64,000 nucleotides of DNA from Kribbella amoyensis. Lineage in GTDB: Bacteria; Actinomycetota; Actinomycetes; Propionibacteriales; Kribbellaceae. The notes beneath the pieces were generated by a model. That model was not told the origin of the DNA. It did no database searches and worked only from the letters and a program-made list of their open reading frames with translations. The position numbers and the translations under genes are program-made. The number at the start of each line of letters is the position of its first letter. The first letter of the stretch is position 1. Location: NCBI RefSeq assembly GCF_007828865.1, contig NZ_VIVK01000001.1:4526001-4590000 (forward strand), given 5' to 3'. Positions 26,477-33,739 of the stretch are shown here, in pieces.

Positions 26477-26929
26477 GTGGTCCGATTCCTGCCGTTCCTG
26501 ATCAGCCTGGTCCTGACCGTCTACGCGCTCTTCTCCTGCATCCAGACGCGCGATGAGGACGTCCCGCACCTGCCGAAGCTGGTGTGGATCGTGCTGATCG
26601 TGTTCGTGCCGTTCGCCGGCCCGATCATCTGGCTGCTGATGGCGCGGCGGGTGCAGCGCTCCGAGCGCCCGGCCCGGCCCGCCGGTCCGCCCGCGCGGCC
26701 GGTCGCGCCCGACGACGATCCCGACTTCCTCGCGTCGCTGGAGCGCTATCGCGATCCGCGGATGACGCCGCACCCGGAGCCGGGCGACGAGCACCCGGCC
26801 GAGGACGAGCCGAAGCCGCCGGAGCAGCCGAAGCCGGCCGAGGACAAGAAGAAGCCGCGGCCGGAGAAGAAGAAGCCCGAGGACTCCGAGTCGGGCGCCC
26901 CGACCGAACCGGACGACGGCAAGAGCTAG
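26477..26929 (+). CDS. PLD nuclease N-terminal (PLDc_N) domain membrane protein
   Basis: A 150-residue protein: two membrane helices (FLPFLISLVLTVYALFSCI; LVWIVLIVFVPFAGPIIWLL) separated by a short charged loop, as in PLDc_N proteins, then a long hydrophilic tail rich in Pro, Glu and Lys (EDEPKPPEQPKPAEDKKKPR). The tail is low complexity and probably cytoplasmic. Function unknown; the PLDc_N module is widespread in actinomycetes as a stand-alone membrane protein. GTG 26477 has a -10-like box six bases upstream and only a weak GGAG, so it may be leaderless. Confidence 0.7.
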   Translation: MVRFLPFLISLVLTVYALFSCIQTRDEDVPHLPKLVWIVLIVFVPFAGPIIWLLMARRVQRSERPARPAGPPARPVAPDDDPDFLASLERYRDPRMTPHPEPGDEHPAEDEPKPPEQPKPAEDKKKPRPEKKKPEDSESGAPTEPDDGKS

Positions 26930-27087
26930 CCGGCCGGTCGGGGCCCTGAGGACGACGGCAGGAGCTGGCCCGCGTGTCGGAGGTCCTGCGGACGGTGGGC
27001 CTCAGCGCAGTGCTGAGGACGGGCCGGGTCCGGCCTGGTGGGACCGGACCCGGGTGGGTCGGGGTGGTTCAGCTCCCGGCGGCCGCG

Positions 27088-27381
27088 TCAGGCGGACTTC
27101 CGGTGCTCGGCGAGTACGACGTTGTCCCGCTCGGACTCCGTGGTCCCGCCCCAGACGCCGTACGGCTCCCCGACGGAGAGCGCGTGCTGGCGGCATTCGG
27201 GCTGAACCGGGCAGGTTCCGCAGAGCGACTTCGCCACCATCTCGCGGGCGCGTTTGCGCACGCCACGCTCCGATTCGGGGGAGAAGAACAGCTCCGGGTT
27301 GACGTCGCGGCAAGCGCTTTGCGACTGCCAGTCCCACAGATCCATGAGCGGGCGGGGTAGGCGAGGCATCCCTCTCGACAT
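27088..27381 (-). CDS. WhiB-family Fe-S transcriptional regulator
   Basis: A 97-residue WhiB-like protein. Four cysteines at residues 24, 54, 57 and 63 (SAC; CGTCPVQPEC) bind a [4Fe-4S] cluster, and the GVWGG turn (75-79) is followed by a basic/acidic C-terminus (TTESERDN). WhiB proteins bind the principal sigma factor region 4 and control development, redox or nitric-oxide responses. Which subclass (WhiB1 to WhiB7) is not clear; the tail is short and lacks an AT-hook. ATG 27381 has a perfect AAGGAGG five bases upstream. Divergent from the MerR-type gene. Confidence 0.92.
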   Translation of the reverse strand: MSRGMPRLPRPLMDLWDWQSQSACRDVNPELFFSPESERGVRKRAREMVAKSLCGTCPVQPECRQHALSVGEPYGVWGGTTESERDNVVLAEHRKSA

Positions 27382-27534
27382 GGCAACCTCCTTGACTCAC
27401 CGTGAGCGCGGACGGGCGCTCGGTGAAAACTATGCTCAACTCATGCGTAGTTCAACCCTTGTTGTCTCGAACTTCGGTCCATTCGTTATCGGCGGGTGCG
27501 GATTTCCGTCGCTTCGAGGCGTAAACCGGGCATC

Positions 27535-28494
27535 ATGAAGTCCGTGCAGTCGCAGACGGAGACGCTCACTGTCGGCGCCACCGCGCGTCGTCTGGGGATC
27601 GCCGCGCCCACCCTGCGGAGCTGGGAGCGCCGGTACGGACTGCGCCCGAGCGCGCGGAGTACAGGCGGTCATCGGCGGTACAGCCTGGAGGATCTGGCGC
27701 GGCTGCGCGCGATGCTCCGGATGGTCAACGAGGGCGTGCCGACGGCCGAGGCGGCGTCGGTGGTCCGGGACCGCGTGTACGCGCCCGCGGCCTCGACTGT
27801 GATCTCCACCACTTCGGTCGCCGACACCCAGGTCGTGACGCGTCCGCTGGCCCAGCCGCGGCCGAAGGTGCGGCGCGAACCGGCCCGTCCGGCGGACCTG
27901 TTCGCGCTCGCCAACGCGATGGACAGCGAGCGGCTGACCCACGAGGTCGCGCGGAGCCTGGACCGGGCCGGCGCGGTCGAGTCCTGGACGAACCGGCTCG
28001 CGCCGTTGCTCGTCGACGTCGGCGACCAGTGGGAGACCACCGGTGCCTGTGTCGAGGTCGAGCACCTCGCGTCCGACGCGGTCGCGGCCGGCCTGCGGTA
28101 CCACACCCGCCGCGCGGTCGAGCGGTTCCGCCCGGACGAGTCCGAGCGCGCCGTCGTCCTCGCCTGCCTCGAGCGGGAGGACCACGCGTTGCCGCTGCTC
28201 GCGCTCGCGGCCGCGCTCGCCGAGCGATCCGTCCGGGTCCGTACCCTCGGCGCCGCCACCCCGGTCAGCTCGCTGTCGGCCGCGGTCCGCCGGATCCGGC
28301 CGGCCGCCGTGTTCATCTGGTCCAGCGCGCCCGCGACCGCGGACCTGTCGGCGCTGAAGGTGCTCGCCCGCACCCGCCCGCCGTACGCGCTGGTCGTCGG
28401 CGGACCGGGCTGGGAATCGATGGGCCGGCCGCACGGCTGGGTCGGCACGCTGGAGGAGGCCGTGGACGCGCTGATGCTCGCCGTCCGCCCGTAG
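27535..28494 (+). CDS. MerR-family regulator with CarH/LitR-like cobalamin-binding domain
   Basis: A 319-residue regulator. Residues about 10-75 form a MerR winged helix (LTVGATARRLGIAAPTLRSW, YGLRPSARSTGGHRRYSLED). The C-terminal half has a four-helix bundle with W-x9-EH (WETTGACVEVEH), the hallmark of adenosylcobalamin photoreceptors of the CarH type, then a Rossmann-like domain beginning VVLACLEREDHALP. The usual E-x-D-x-H-x-x-G lower-ligand motif is here EREDHALP, with the histidine kept but the glycine replaced by proline. It may sense light or B12, or may have lost the cofactor. ATG 27535 was chosen over an earlier in-frame GTG because it directly precedes the conserved domain. Confidence 0.75.
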   Translation: MKSVQSQTETLTVGATARRLGIAAPTLRSWERRYGLRPSARSTGGHRRYSLEDLARLRAMLRMVNEGVPTAEAASVVRDRVYAPAASTVISTTSVADTQVVTRPLAQPRPKVRREPARPADLFALANAMDSERLTHEVARSLDRAGAVESWTNRLAPLLVDVGDQWETTGACVEVEHLASDAVAAGLRYHTRRAVERFRPDESERAVVLACLEREDHALPLLALAAALAERSVRVRTLGAATPVSSLSAAVRRIRPAAVFIWSSAPATADLSALKVLARTRPPYALVVGGPGWESMGRPHGWVGTLEEAVDALMLAVRP

Positions 28495-28518
28495 AGGCTT
28501 TGTTGTCGCGGCCTTGCT

Positions 28519-28875
28519 TCAAATGATGAGGGCGCCGAGGATCGCGGCGCCGAGGCCGAGGACCAGGTTGAGGGCCACGTTGAGCACGGCCCGGCCGCGT
28601 CCACCCGCGACGGCGAGCTGGACGGTCTCGGCCGCGAACGTGCTGTACGTCGTGAACGCGCCGCAGAACCCGACGCCGACGAGCAGCGTGGCCGTGTCGT
28701 CCGTGATGCCGGTCATCAGGCCGAGGACGAAGCTGCCGAGGACGTTCACCGCGAGCGTGCCCCACGGGAACGGCTTCGTCCGGCCGCGCATCATCCGGGT
28801 GACGAAGTACCGGTCGGTGAGGAAGCGCAGCGGTGCCCCGACCGCGGCGCCGGCGGCGACCAGGAGGACGTTCAC
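28519..28875 (-). CDS. crcB: Fluoride channel CrcB/FluC, second of pair
   Basis: A 118-residue four-helix protein of the dual-topology fluoride channel family. The GAAVGAPLRFLTDRY N-terminus, PWGTLAVNVLGSFVLG and the GFCGAFTTYSTFA motif (the phenylalanine box) are intact. Actinomycetes usually carry two adjacent crcB genes whose products form a heterodimer of opposite orientation. It overlaps the first crcB gene by four bases. Together they export F- and protect enolase and pyrophosphatase. Confidence 0.92.
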   Translation of the reverse strand: MNVLLVAAGAAVGAPLRFLTDRYFVTRMMRGRTKPFPWGTLAVNVLGSFVLGLMTGITDDTATLLVGVGFCGAFTTYSTFAAETVQLAVAGGRGRAVLNVALNLVLGLGAAILGALII

Positions 28876-29252
28876 CGGCTCGCCACCCAGTCACCGAGCG
28901 CGGCCGCGAGCAGGGCGGCCAGGAGAGTGCCGAAGAAGTAGACCAGGGCAACGATCGCGTGGTGGGGGAGCAGCCGCTCGGTGTCGACCGCGAAGGTGGA
29001 GAACGTGGTGAACCCGCCGAGGACGCCGGTCGCGAGGAACGGCCGGAGCAGCGAGTGGGTGCGGGGCGTGATCCGGGCGAGCAGGAGGCCGATCGCGAAA
29101 CAGCCGGCCACGTTGGTGACGAACGTCGACCAGGGGAACCCGCCCGGACTGTGCGGAATCGCCTCGGCGAGACCGTAGCGGGCCAGCGATCCGGCGATCC
29201 CGCCCGCCGCGATCACTCCGAGGATCCGCGGCAGGCCGGGATCAGCGCTCAT
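28872..29252 (-). CDS. crcB: Fluoride channel CrcB/FluC, first of pair
   Basis: A 126-residue member of the same family: AAGGIAGSLARYGLAEAIP, PWSTFVTNVAGCFAIGLLL and GVLGGFTTFSTFAVDTERL. Lower identity to its neighbour than expected for a recent duplication, as in heterodimeric pairs. Its start overlaps the phosphatase gene by 11 bases, so the three genes form one transcript. No fluoride riboswitch (crcB motif) is evident upstream of the operon. Confidence 0.92.
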   Translation of the reverse strand: MSADPGLPRILGVIAAGGIAGSLARYGLAEAIPHSPGGFPWSTFVTNVAGCFAIGLLLARITPRTHSLLRPFLATGVLGGFTTFSTFAVDTERLLPHHAIVALVYFFGTLLAALLAAALGDWVASR

Positions 29253-29790
29253 CAGCGGGATCGTAGCGGTAGTACTCGTGCGCGCCGTGTGCGGTGTCCC
29301 GCTCGCCGGACAAGGCGCGGATCACCATCGCGTGCGTGACCACGAGGACCGGGCCGTCGGTGTGCGCGGTGTGCCGGGCGAGGGCGGCGCGGGCGCGTTC
29401 GCGGACCTGGGACAGCGGCTCCCACGGTCGCGGGATCCCCTCCGGCCACTCGCCGGCGTACTCCTCGAACTCGGCCTGGGCCGCCCGGACGTCCGCGACC
29501 CCGCGCCACCACCCGGTACTGTCCGGCAGCCAGTCGCGGAGCTCGTGGTCGACCCGGACGCCCAGGGCGAGCCGGTGCCCGATGATCGAGGCGCTGTGCA
29601 GGGCCCGGGTGAACGGCGAGCTGACCAGGTACGTCGCGCCGATGCCGCCGAGCAGGTCGGCGACCTCTTCGGCCTGCTTCATCCCGGCTGGGCTGAGCGG
29701 AGCCATGCCGGCCGCCACGCCGGGCCAGCCGCGGGAGTCCACGGCGTCGTAGTCCGGTGCGCCGTGCCGGACCAGGTAGATGTGGGTCAC
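29242..29790 (-). CDS. Histidine phosphatase family protein
   Basis: A 182-residue phosphoglycerate-mutase-like phosphatase. The catalytic histidine motif is IYLVRHGAPDYD at the N-terminus; SSPFTRALHSASIIGHRL carries the second arginine; VLVVTHAMVIRAL holds the second histidine. The substrate is unknown. First gene of the operon with the two crcB genes (overlap 11 bases). A role in fluoride tolerance is not evident. Confidence 0.85.
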   Translation of the reverse strand: MTHIYLVRHGAPDYDAVDSRGWPGVAAGMAPLSPAGMKQAEEVADLLGGIGATYLVSSPFTRALHSASIIGHRLALGVRVDHELRDWLPDSTGWWRGVADVRAAQAEFEEYAGEWPEGIPRPWEPLSQVRERARAALARHTAHTDGPVLVVTHAMVIRALSGERDTAHGAHEYYRYDPADER

Positions 29791-29799
29791 GGCGTAGTT

Positions 29800-30597
29800 C
29801 TACCGGAGATGCCGAGCACCAGCCCACCCGCGCGCGTGGCTCCCGGGCTCACCAGGCGGCCGCACCGCATGCTGGACCCCGAACAGCGGGTCGTTGTCGG
29901 AGTACCGCTCGGCCGACCCACCGTACGGAGGAGCTGCCTCGCCGTCGGCCCGATGCGCTGCCCCATGGTGCGGAACAGGCCGCGGCCCGACCCCAGCCAA
30001 GCTGGTCGGCGAACCAGAGCCTGACCGCGGCGCGAACCCGGTAGGAATCGCCTCCGTCGGCCGCGAGCCGGCGTCCTCGAGGCGGGGACCGTGCCCAGCC
30101 CGACCAGCGGACACCGGCGGGGCGCCGGCGGCGACGGACGAGGGCGCGGGGCGCGGCGTGAGTGTGGCGGGGACAGAGCGCGGGGTCGGCTCCGACGCCG
30201 GAGCTGGGCGCGGCGCGAGGCTCGGCGGGATCGCAGGCGGGGCCGGGCGGGTGGTGGCCGCGGCGGTCTGGCTCGGGGCGAGGCGGGCGGTCAGGGTCCC
30301 CAGCGTGGTCGTACCGACTGAGGTGGGAGAGGCCGCCAGCGGGTCGGTCGTTGTCTCCAGCGGGTCTGGCGTGGGGGAGGCGTCGGGATCGAGCCAGTGC
30401 ACTTCGGTGGCGCCTTGGTGACCATGGACGGCGAGGATGGAGTCCAGGTCGGGCCAGACGGCCGTGGCCGGGTTGCTGCCGCGCCAGCGCAGGGCCACGG
30501 AGCCGTCGGTGAAGACGCAGCCTTCGGCGACCACGCCGGTGCCGGAGACGCCGCTCAGGTCGCGGTACCGGACCAGCTCGAACGTCCGCGGCCTCAT
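29800..30597 (-). CDS. SGVSGTGVVAEG-domain protein with Pro/Ala/Thr-rich tail
   Basis: A 265-residue protein whose first 75 residues match the small protein at 44183-44494: VSGTGVVAEGCVFTDGSVAL, AVWPDLDSILAVHGH and GATEVHWL are shared. This module is found as a small stand-alone protein in many bacteria and phages; its function is unknown. The remaining 190 residues are low-complexity Pro/Ala/Ser/Thr-rich and contain no recognisable fold. ATG 30597 begins exactly at the shared domain (MRPRTFELVRYRDLSGV). An earlier in-frame start would add 57 residues without homology and was rejected. Confidence 0.6.
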   Translation of the reverse strand: MRPRTFELVRYRDLSGVSGTGVVAEGCVFTDGSVALRWRGSNPATAVWPDLDSILAVHGHQGATEVHWLDPDASPTPDPLETTTDPLAASPTSVGTTTLGTLTARLAPSQTAAATTRPAPPAIPPSLAPRPAPASEPTPRSVPATLTPRPAPSSVAAGAPPVSAGRAGHGPRLEDAGSRPTEAIPTGFAPRSGSGSPTSLAGVGPRPVPHHGAAHRADGEAAPPYGGSAERYSDNDPLFGVQHAVRPPGEPGSHARGWAGARHLR

Positions 30598-30742
30598 CTC
30601 GGGTCCTCGACCAGGTCGCAGTTGCCTGTTCGTAGCTCGCCCGCCGGACCCGCCACCGTGCTCGACTCCTCGATCGTCGACTGTCGTTGCGACCCTCAAC
30701 GACGGACCCCGGCCCCTGGTTACTGACCGGAAAGCAGCTGTC

Positions 30743-31264
30743 TCACACCGCGACCCGAGTTGTCTCACGCCGCATGCAGACCCGCTCGGCCGGGTCGAGC
30801 CCGATCGCGGCTTCCGCCGTCAGTACCTCGACCAGGCCCGGCGTCAGCTCGTCTGCCGAGAGCTCGCGGAAGCCCAGCCGCGCGTAGTACGGCGCGTTCC
30901 ACGGCACGCTGCTGAAGGTCGAGAGGGTGAGGGCCGGCAGCCCACGCGCGGCAGCCCAAGCGTCCACGGTGTCGATCAGCGCCCGGCCGCGGCCCTGGCG
31001 CGCGGACGAGGGATGCACGCTGACCTGCTCGACATGAGCGGCGCCGTCGATCAGCTTCACCAGGACGAAGCCGACCGGCCGGTCGTCGGCGTCGGTACTG
31101 ACCCACGCGCGGCCGGCTGCCTGGAAATGCTCGAACACCTCGGCGGTCGGCGGTGGATGCTCGGCGACCTCGACCCTGCCGATCTGCCGGAAGAGATCGC
31201 CGGCCGCGACTTCGAGGGCAGGGAGGCTGGGCAGATCACTGGGGAGCGCAAGGCGTTCGGGCAC
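30743..31264 (-). CDS. GNAT-family N-acetyltransferase
   Basis: A 173-residue acetyltransferase. Motif A reads VEQVSVHPSSARQGRGRALI (acetyl-CoA pyrophosphate binding, R-x-G-x-G-x-A variant); motif B includes NAPYYARLGFREL. Substrate unknown; the fold and lengths are normal. The start is uncertain: GTG 31264 begins just before PERLALPSDLPSLP, which looks like the domain start, but there is no strong ribosome binding site. A start further upstream would translate a repeat-rich region with no conserved pattern. Confidence 0.7.
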   Translation of the reverse strand: MPERLALPSDLPSLPALEVAAGDLFRQIGRVEVAEHPPPTAEVFEHFQAAGRAWVSTDADDRPVGFVLVKLIDGAAHVEQVSVHPSSARQGRGRALIDTVDAWAAARGLPALTLSTFSSVPWNAPYYARLGFRELSADELTPGLVEVLTAEAAIGLDPAERVCMRRETTRVAV

Positions 31265-31364
31265 TCGCGCAGCAAAGCACGCCAGGCCCCGACCGAGCGA
31301 CGGGATAATGGCCGGCCGACTCCGTGCGCAAGGTCCGCCGGCCGCCGGCCGGCGAGGCCCGCCG

Positions 31365-31423
31365 ACTTTGTGTACCGACCGGTTGTCCGCGGTGCAGCTG
31401 GGTGGTCGGTGCGTGCACAAGGT
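31365..31423. repeat. Palindromic intergenic repeat, copy 1 (59 bp)
   Basis: Starts ACTTTGTGTAC and ends GTGCACAAGGT, so the ends are inverted copies of one another. It is about 80% identical to copy 2 along its length (shared blocks ACCG.CCGGT, GGGTGGTCG, CGTGCACAA). Confidence 0.7.
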
Positions 31424-31537
31424 AGCTCGGTAGCCAGTGGGGGTTGGGCTCGGTGATGGCTGGCGGGTTGTTGGCCAGCTGGCGGGTTGTAACGCGCCAT
31501 CCGTTCAACAAGCCGTCAGCGACCTCGAGTTCTGCCG

Positions 31538-31596
31538 ACTTTGAGCACCGGCCGGTCGTTTTCGGTGCTGTTGGGTGGTCGACGCGTGCACAAAGT
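31538..31596. repeat. Palindromic intergenic repeat, copy 2 (59 bp)
   Basis: Starts ACTTTGAGCAC and ends GTGCACAAAGT; same length and orientation as copy 1, and the closest match to it in the window. Confidence 0.7.
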
Positions 31597-31677
31597 GGAA
31601 ACCCGGGGAGCCCGGTGGGAGCCCGGGGAGTGGACAGGTGGGGGAGTGGGTGGGAGGAGGGTGGTAGGTTGAGGCAC

Positions 31678-31746
31678 GTGAAGCGCAGCTATTGGCGATT
31701 TTTTGAGTGGCCGGCCTTGGTGCCGGGCGACTCAGCCGATCGCTGA
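31678..31746 (+). CDS. Aromatic-amino-acid leader peptide for DAHP synthase
   Basis: A 22-codon frame (GTG to TGA) reading KRSYWRFFEW near its start: five of seven consecutive residues are Tyr, Trp, Phe, Phe and Trp (with Arg and Glu between). It is followed 30 bases later by an 11-bp terminator hairpin with a T-run and then the DAHP synthase gene. This is the layout of a transcription attenuator: slow translation of aromatic codons when aromatic amino acids are scarce would let the polymerase read through. GGTAGG lies nine bases before the GTG. The sensing mechanism is inferred; the alternative (antiterminator) fold was not worked out. Confidence 0.75.
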   Translation: MKRSYWRFFEWPALVPGDSADR

Positions 31747-31776
31747 CGCCCACCTCCCCGCACCAGAGCCGGCCCG

Positions 31777-31804
31777 AAGGCAAGGACAACCGTCCTTGCC
31801 TTTT
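31777..31804 (+). terminator. Rho-independent attenuator terminator before DAHP synthase
   Basis: AAGGCAAGGAC (31777-31787) pairs perfectly with GTCCTTGCCTT (31792-31802) around an AACC loop, and the second arm runs into TTTT. It lies 30 bases after the leader peptide stop and 56 bases before the DAHP synthase start, so it would terminate most transcripts before the gene unless an alternative structure forms. Confidence 0.85.
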
Positions 31805-31860
31805 GTCATGTCAGCCGGCGCTGTCCTCGGGTTCAGGTGCCGGCGGAAAGGTCCCCCAGG

Positions 31861-32949
31861 ATGAACACCCTGCCGCACCGTACCGATCAGGGCGCGGTCG
31901 TCGACCGACGGATCGAGAAGACCGTCCCGCTGGTCACCCCGGCGACGTTGCACGACGAGTTGCCGCTGACCGACAAGCTCGCCGACGCCGTCGTGGCCGG
32001 CCGGGACGCGGTCGCCCGCGTGCTGGACGGTACCGACGACCGGCTGCTCGTCGTCGTCGGCCCGTGCTCGGTCCACGACGCCCAGGCCGCGCTGGAGTAC
32101 GCCGACCGGTTGCGTCCCGTCGCCGAGCGGCTGTCCGACGGCCTGCTGGTCGTGATGCGCGTGTACTTCGAAAAGCCGCGGTCCACGCTCGGCTGGAAGG
32201 GGCTCATCAACGACCCCGGCCTGGACGGCTCCGGTGACGTGAACACCGGGCTGCGGACCGCCCGCGCGCTGCTGCTGGAGGTCCTGGACAAGGGCCTGCC
32301 GGTCGGCTGCGAGTTCCTCGACCCGATCACCCCGCAGTACATCGCGGACACCGTCGGCTGGGGCGCGATCGGCGCCCGCACGGTGGAGAGCCAGGTGCAC
32401 CGGCAGCTCTCGTCCGGGCTGTCGATGCCGATCGGGATGAAGAACCGCCCGGACGGCAGCATCGGTACGGCGGTCGACGCGATCAAGGCGGCCGCGGTCC
32501 CGCACGTGTTCACCGGTATCGCGCACGACGGCGCCCCGGCGATCCTGCACACCCGCGGCAACCCCGACTGCCACCTGGTCCTGCGCGGCTCCGACGCCGG
32601 CCCGAACTACGACGCCGAGTCCGTCGAGGGGGCGCTGGAGCTGCTCCGCAAGGCGGGCCTGCCCGAGCGAGTCGTCGTCGACGCGAGCCACGGCAACTCC
32701 CGCAAGGACCACCGCCGGCAGCCCGAGGTCGCGGCCGAGATCGGGGCCCAGGTGGCGGCCGGGAACAGCGCGATCGTCGGCGTGATGCTGGAGTCGTTCC
32801 TGGTCGAGGGCCGCCAGGACCTGGACCCGACCCGCGAGCTCATCTACGGTCAGTCGATCACCGACGCCTGCCTGAGCTGGGAGACCACCGAGACCGTGCT
32901 CGAGGGACTGCGCGACGCGGTGCTGGCCCGCCGTCGTACCAACGCGTGA
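31861..32949 (+). CDS. 3-deoxy-7-phosphoheptulonate (DAHP) synthase, class I
   Basis: A 362-residue class I enzyme that joins phosphoenolpyruvate and erythrose-4-phosphate, the first step of aromatic amino acid biosynthesis. Motifs: VVVGPCSVHDAQAALEYADR, MRVYFEKPRSTLGWKGLIND, DGSGDVNTGL, GARTVESQVHRQLSSGLS, MPIGMKNRPDGS, RGSDAGPNY and VDASHGNSRKDHRRQ, as in AroF/AroG/AroH. Start at ATG 31861 (an earlier in-frame ATG is less likely). Its transcription should be controlled by the leader peptide and terminator upstream. Many actinomycetes also have a class II enzyme; this one is class I. Confidence 0.93.
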   Translation: MNTLPHRTDQGAVVDRRIEKTVPLVTPATLHDELPLTDKLADAVVAGRDAVARVLDGTDDRLLVVVGPCSVHDAQAALEYADRLRPVAERLSDGLLVVMRVYFEKPRSTLGWKGLINDPGLDGSGDVNTGLRTARALLLEVLDKGLPVGCEFLDPITPQYIADTVGWGAIGARTVESQVHRQLSSGLSMPIGMKNRPDGSIGTAVDAIKAAAVPHVFTGIAHDGAPAILHTRGNPDCHLVLRGSDAGPNYDAESVEGALELLRKAGLPERVVVDASHGNSRKDHRRQPEVAAEIGAQVAAGNSAIVGVMLESFLVEGRQDLDPTRELIYGQSITDACLSWETTETVLEGLRDAVLARRRTNA

Positions 32950-33014
32950 ACCTCTGCGGAACCCACAGCAGAAGGGATCCCGCGACCGGTCCGGGCTGAA
33001 CTAGCGTCCGGGCC

Positions 33015-33244
33015 ATGACTGAGATCTCCCGCCGTCGGGTTCTCGGTGCGGCGGCCGGTGGGGCAGCGTTCTCGTTGCTCCCACCGTCGCTGCACCAGGC
33101 GATGGCGCAACCGATGCGATCGGGTGGACTGAAGGCTGTCGAGCACGTGATCGTGCTGATGCAGGAGAACAGGTCGCCGAGGACCCGACGTACCGCCGCC
33201 GGCTGACCGGCCACGTCGAATCCGGCCGCGGCCTCACCGCCTAG
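33015..33244 (+). pseudogene. Remnant of a secreted phospholipase-C-family phosphoesterase
   Basis: Starts with a Tat signal (SRRRVLGAAAGGAAFSLLP) and the conserved N-terminus of the bacterial phospholipase C / phosphoesterase family: LKAVEHVIVLMQENRS. Right after ENRS, where the family continues FDHYFG, the frame is lost. About 20 codons in another frame (33179-33244) read DPTYRRRLTGHVESGRG and end in a stop, resembling the C-terminus of these enzymes. The simplest explanation is an internal deletion of most of the gene, leaving both ends. The C-terminal match is inference. No open frame of full length remains. Confidence 0.65.
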
Positions 33245-33274
33245 GTCCCACCCGCGGTCACCAGCCCCACCCGC

Positions 33275-33368
33275 GCACTTTGTGCACGGATCAGTCGTAC
33301 CCGGATCACTTTGGGCGCGCATCGGCCACGTCGGAGCGTGAGAGATGGCGGGCTTGTGCACGAAGTGC
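33275..33368. repeat. Palindromic intergenic repeat, copy 3 (94 bp)
   Basis: Outer arms GCACTTTGTGCAC (33275-33287) and GTGCACGAAGTGC (33356-33368) match at 12 of 13 positions. The inside carries a further ATCACTTTGGGCGCGC, a degenerate half. Confidence 0.65.
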
Positions 33369-33451
33369 GGTCGGCGCGGCCAGTACAGGCTCGGGAAGTG
33401 ACGGCGCGCGGCGGGAGAGCTGGGCGGTGAGGTGGGTGTTCCTGCTGACGA

Positions 33452-33541
33452 ACTTTGTGCGCGGGTCGGTCGTGCCCAACTCTCCTTGTGCACCCGCCAG
33501 GCATGTCGAACGGCCAGAAACAGCTGACCCGCGCACAAAGT
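33452..33541. repeat. Palindromic intergenic repeat, copy 4 (90 bp)
   Basis: Perfect 16-bp terminal inverted repeat: ACTTTGTGCGCGGGTC at 33452-33467 and GACCCGCGCACAAAGT at 33526-33541. The centre contains CTTGTGCACCCG. The ends are of the same family as copies 1 to 3. Confidence 0.75.
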
Positions 33542-33600
33542 GCGGAGGGCGGCGGGGAGGGCGGCGGGGAGGGGCGGTGGGGAGGGCGGCAAGCGGGGTA

Positions 33601-33735
33601 GGTGCAGGGAGCGGGCGAGCAGGGGTGGGCGCGGTGTGGTGGTGGCGCGCGAGGACGCGAGGGTGAGGACGCGAGGGTGGCGCGCGGTGTGGTGGGGGGG
33701 GGCGAGGACGCGAGGTTGGGGCGCGGTGGGGTGGT
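33601..33735 (+). repeat. Imperfect G-rich tandem repeat
   Basis: Three to four copies of GAGGACGCGAGG (around 33651, 33665 and 33703) interspersed with GCGCGGTGTGGTGG-type blocks, up to the stop codon of the gene on the minus strand. Strong purine bias on the plus strand and a run of eight to nine G. Probably slippage-generated. Confidence 0.55.
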
Positions 33736-33739
33736 GTGG

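Larger units (their letters stand above)
31265..31677. other. Gene-free gap with two palindromic repeats
   Basis: About 410 bases between the acetyltransferase gene and the aromatic leader peptide. It holds two 59-base palindromic repeats (31365-31423 and 31538-31596) and a G-rich stretch before the leader start. Open frames across it lack start signals and a plausible composition. I see no other gene. Confidence 0.7.
33245..33739. other. Gene-free, repeat-rich gap
   Basis: About 495 bases containing two palindromic repeats (33275-33368 and 33452-33541) and a G-rich imperfect tandem repeat (33601-33735). Open frames here are products of base composition and repeats. I see no gene. Confidence 0.7.

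Noticed and set aside
28519..29790. Possible fluoride riboswitch controlling the crcB pair
   Set aside because: I could not find the crcB riboswitch consensus upstream of the operon; the operon starts with the phosphatase gene.
29894..30421. Open frame on the plus strand opposite the Pro-rich protein
   Set aside because: Gly/Arg/Val-rich shadow of the Pro/Ala/Thr-rich tail on the other strand; no ribosome binding site or domain.
33280..33666. Open frame of 128 codons among palindromic repeats
   Set aside because: Made of repeat sequence with alternating Arg/Gly and Cys; no start signal or family.
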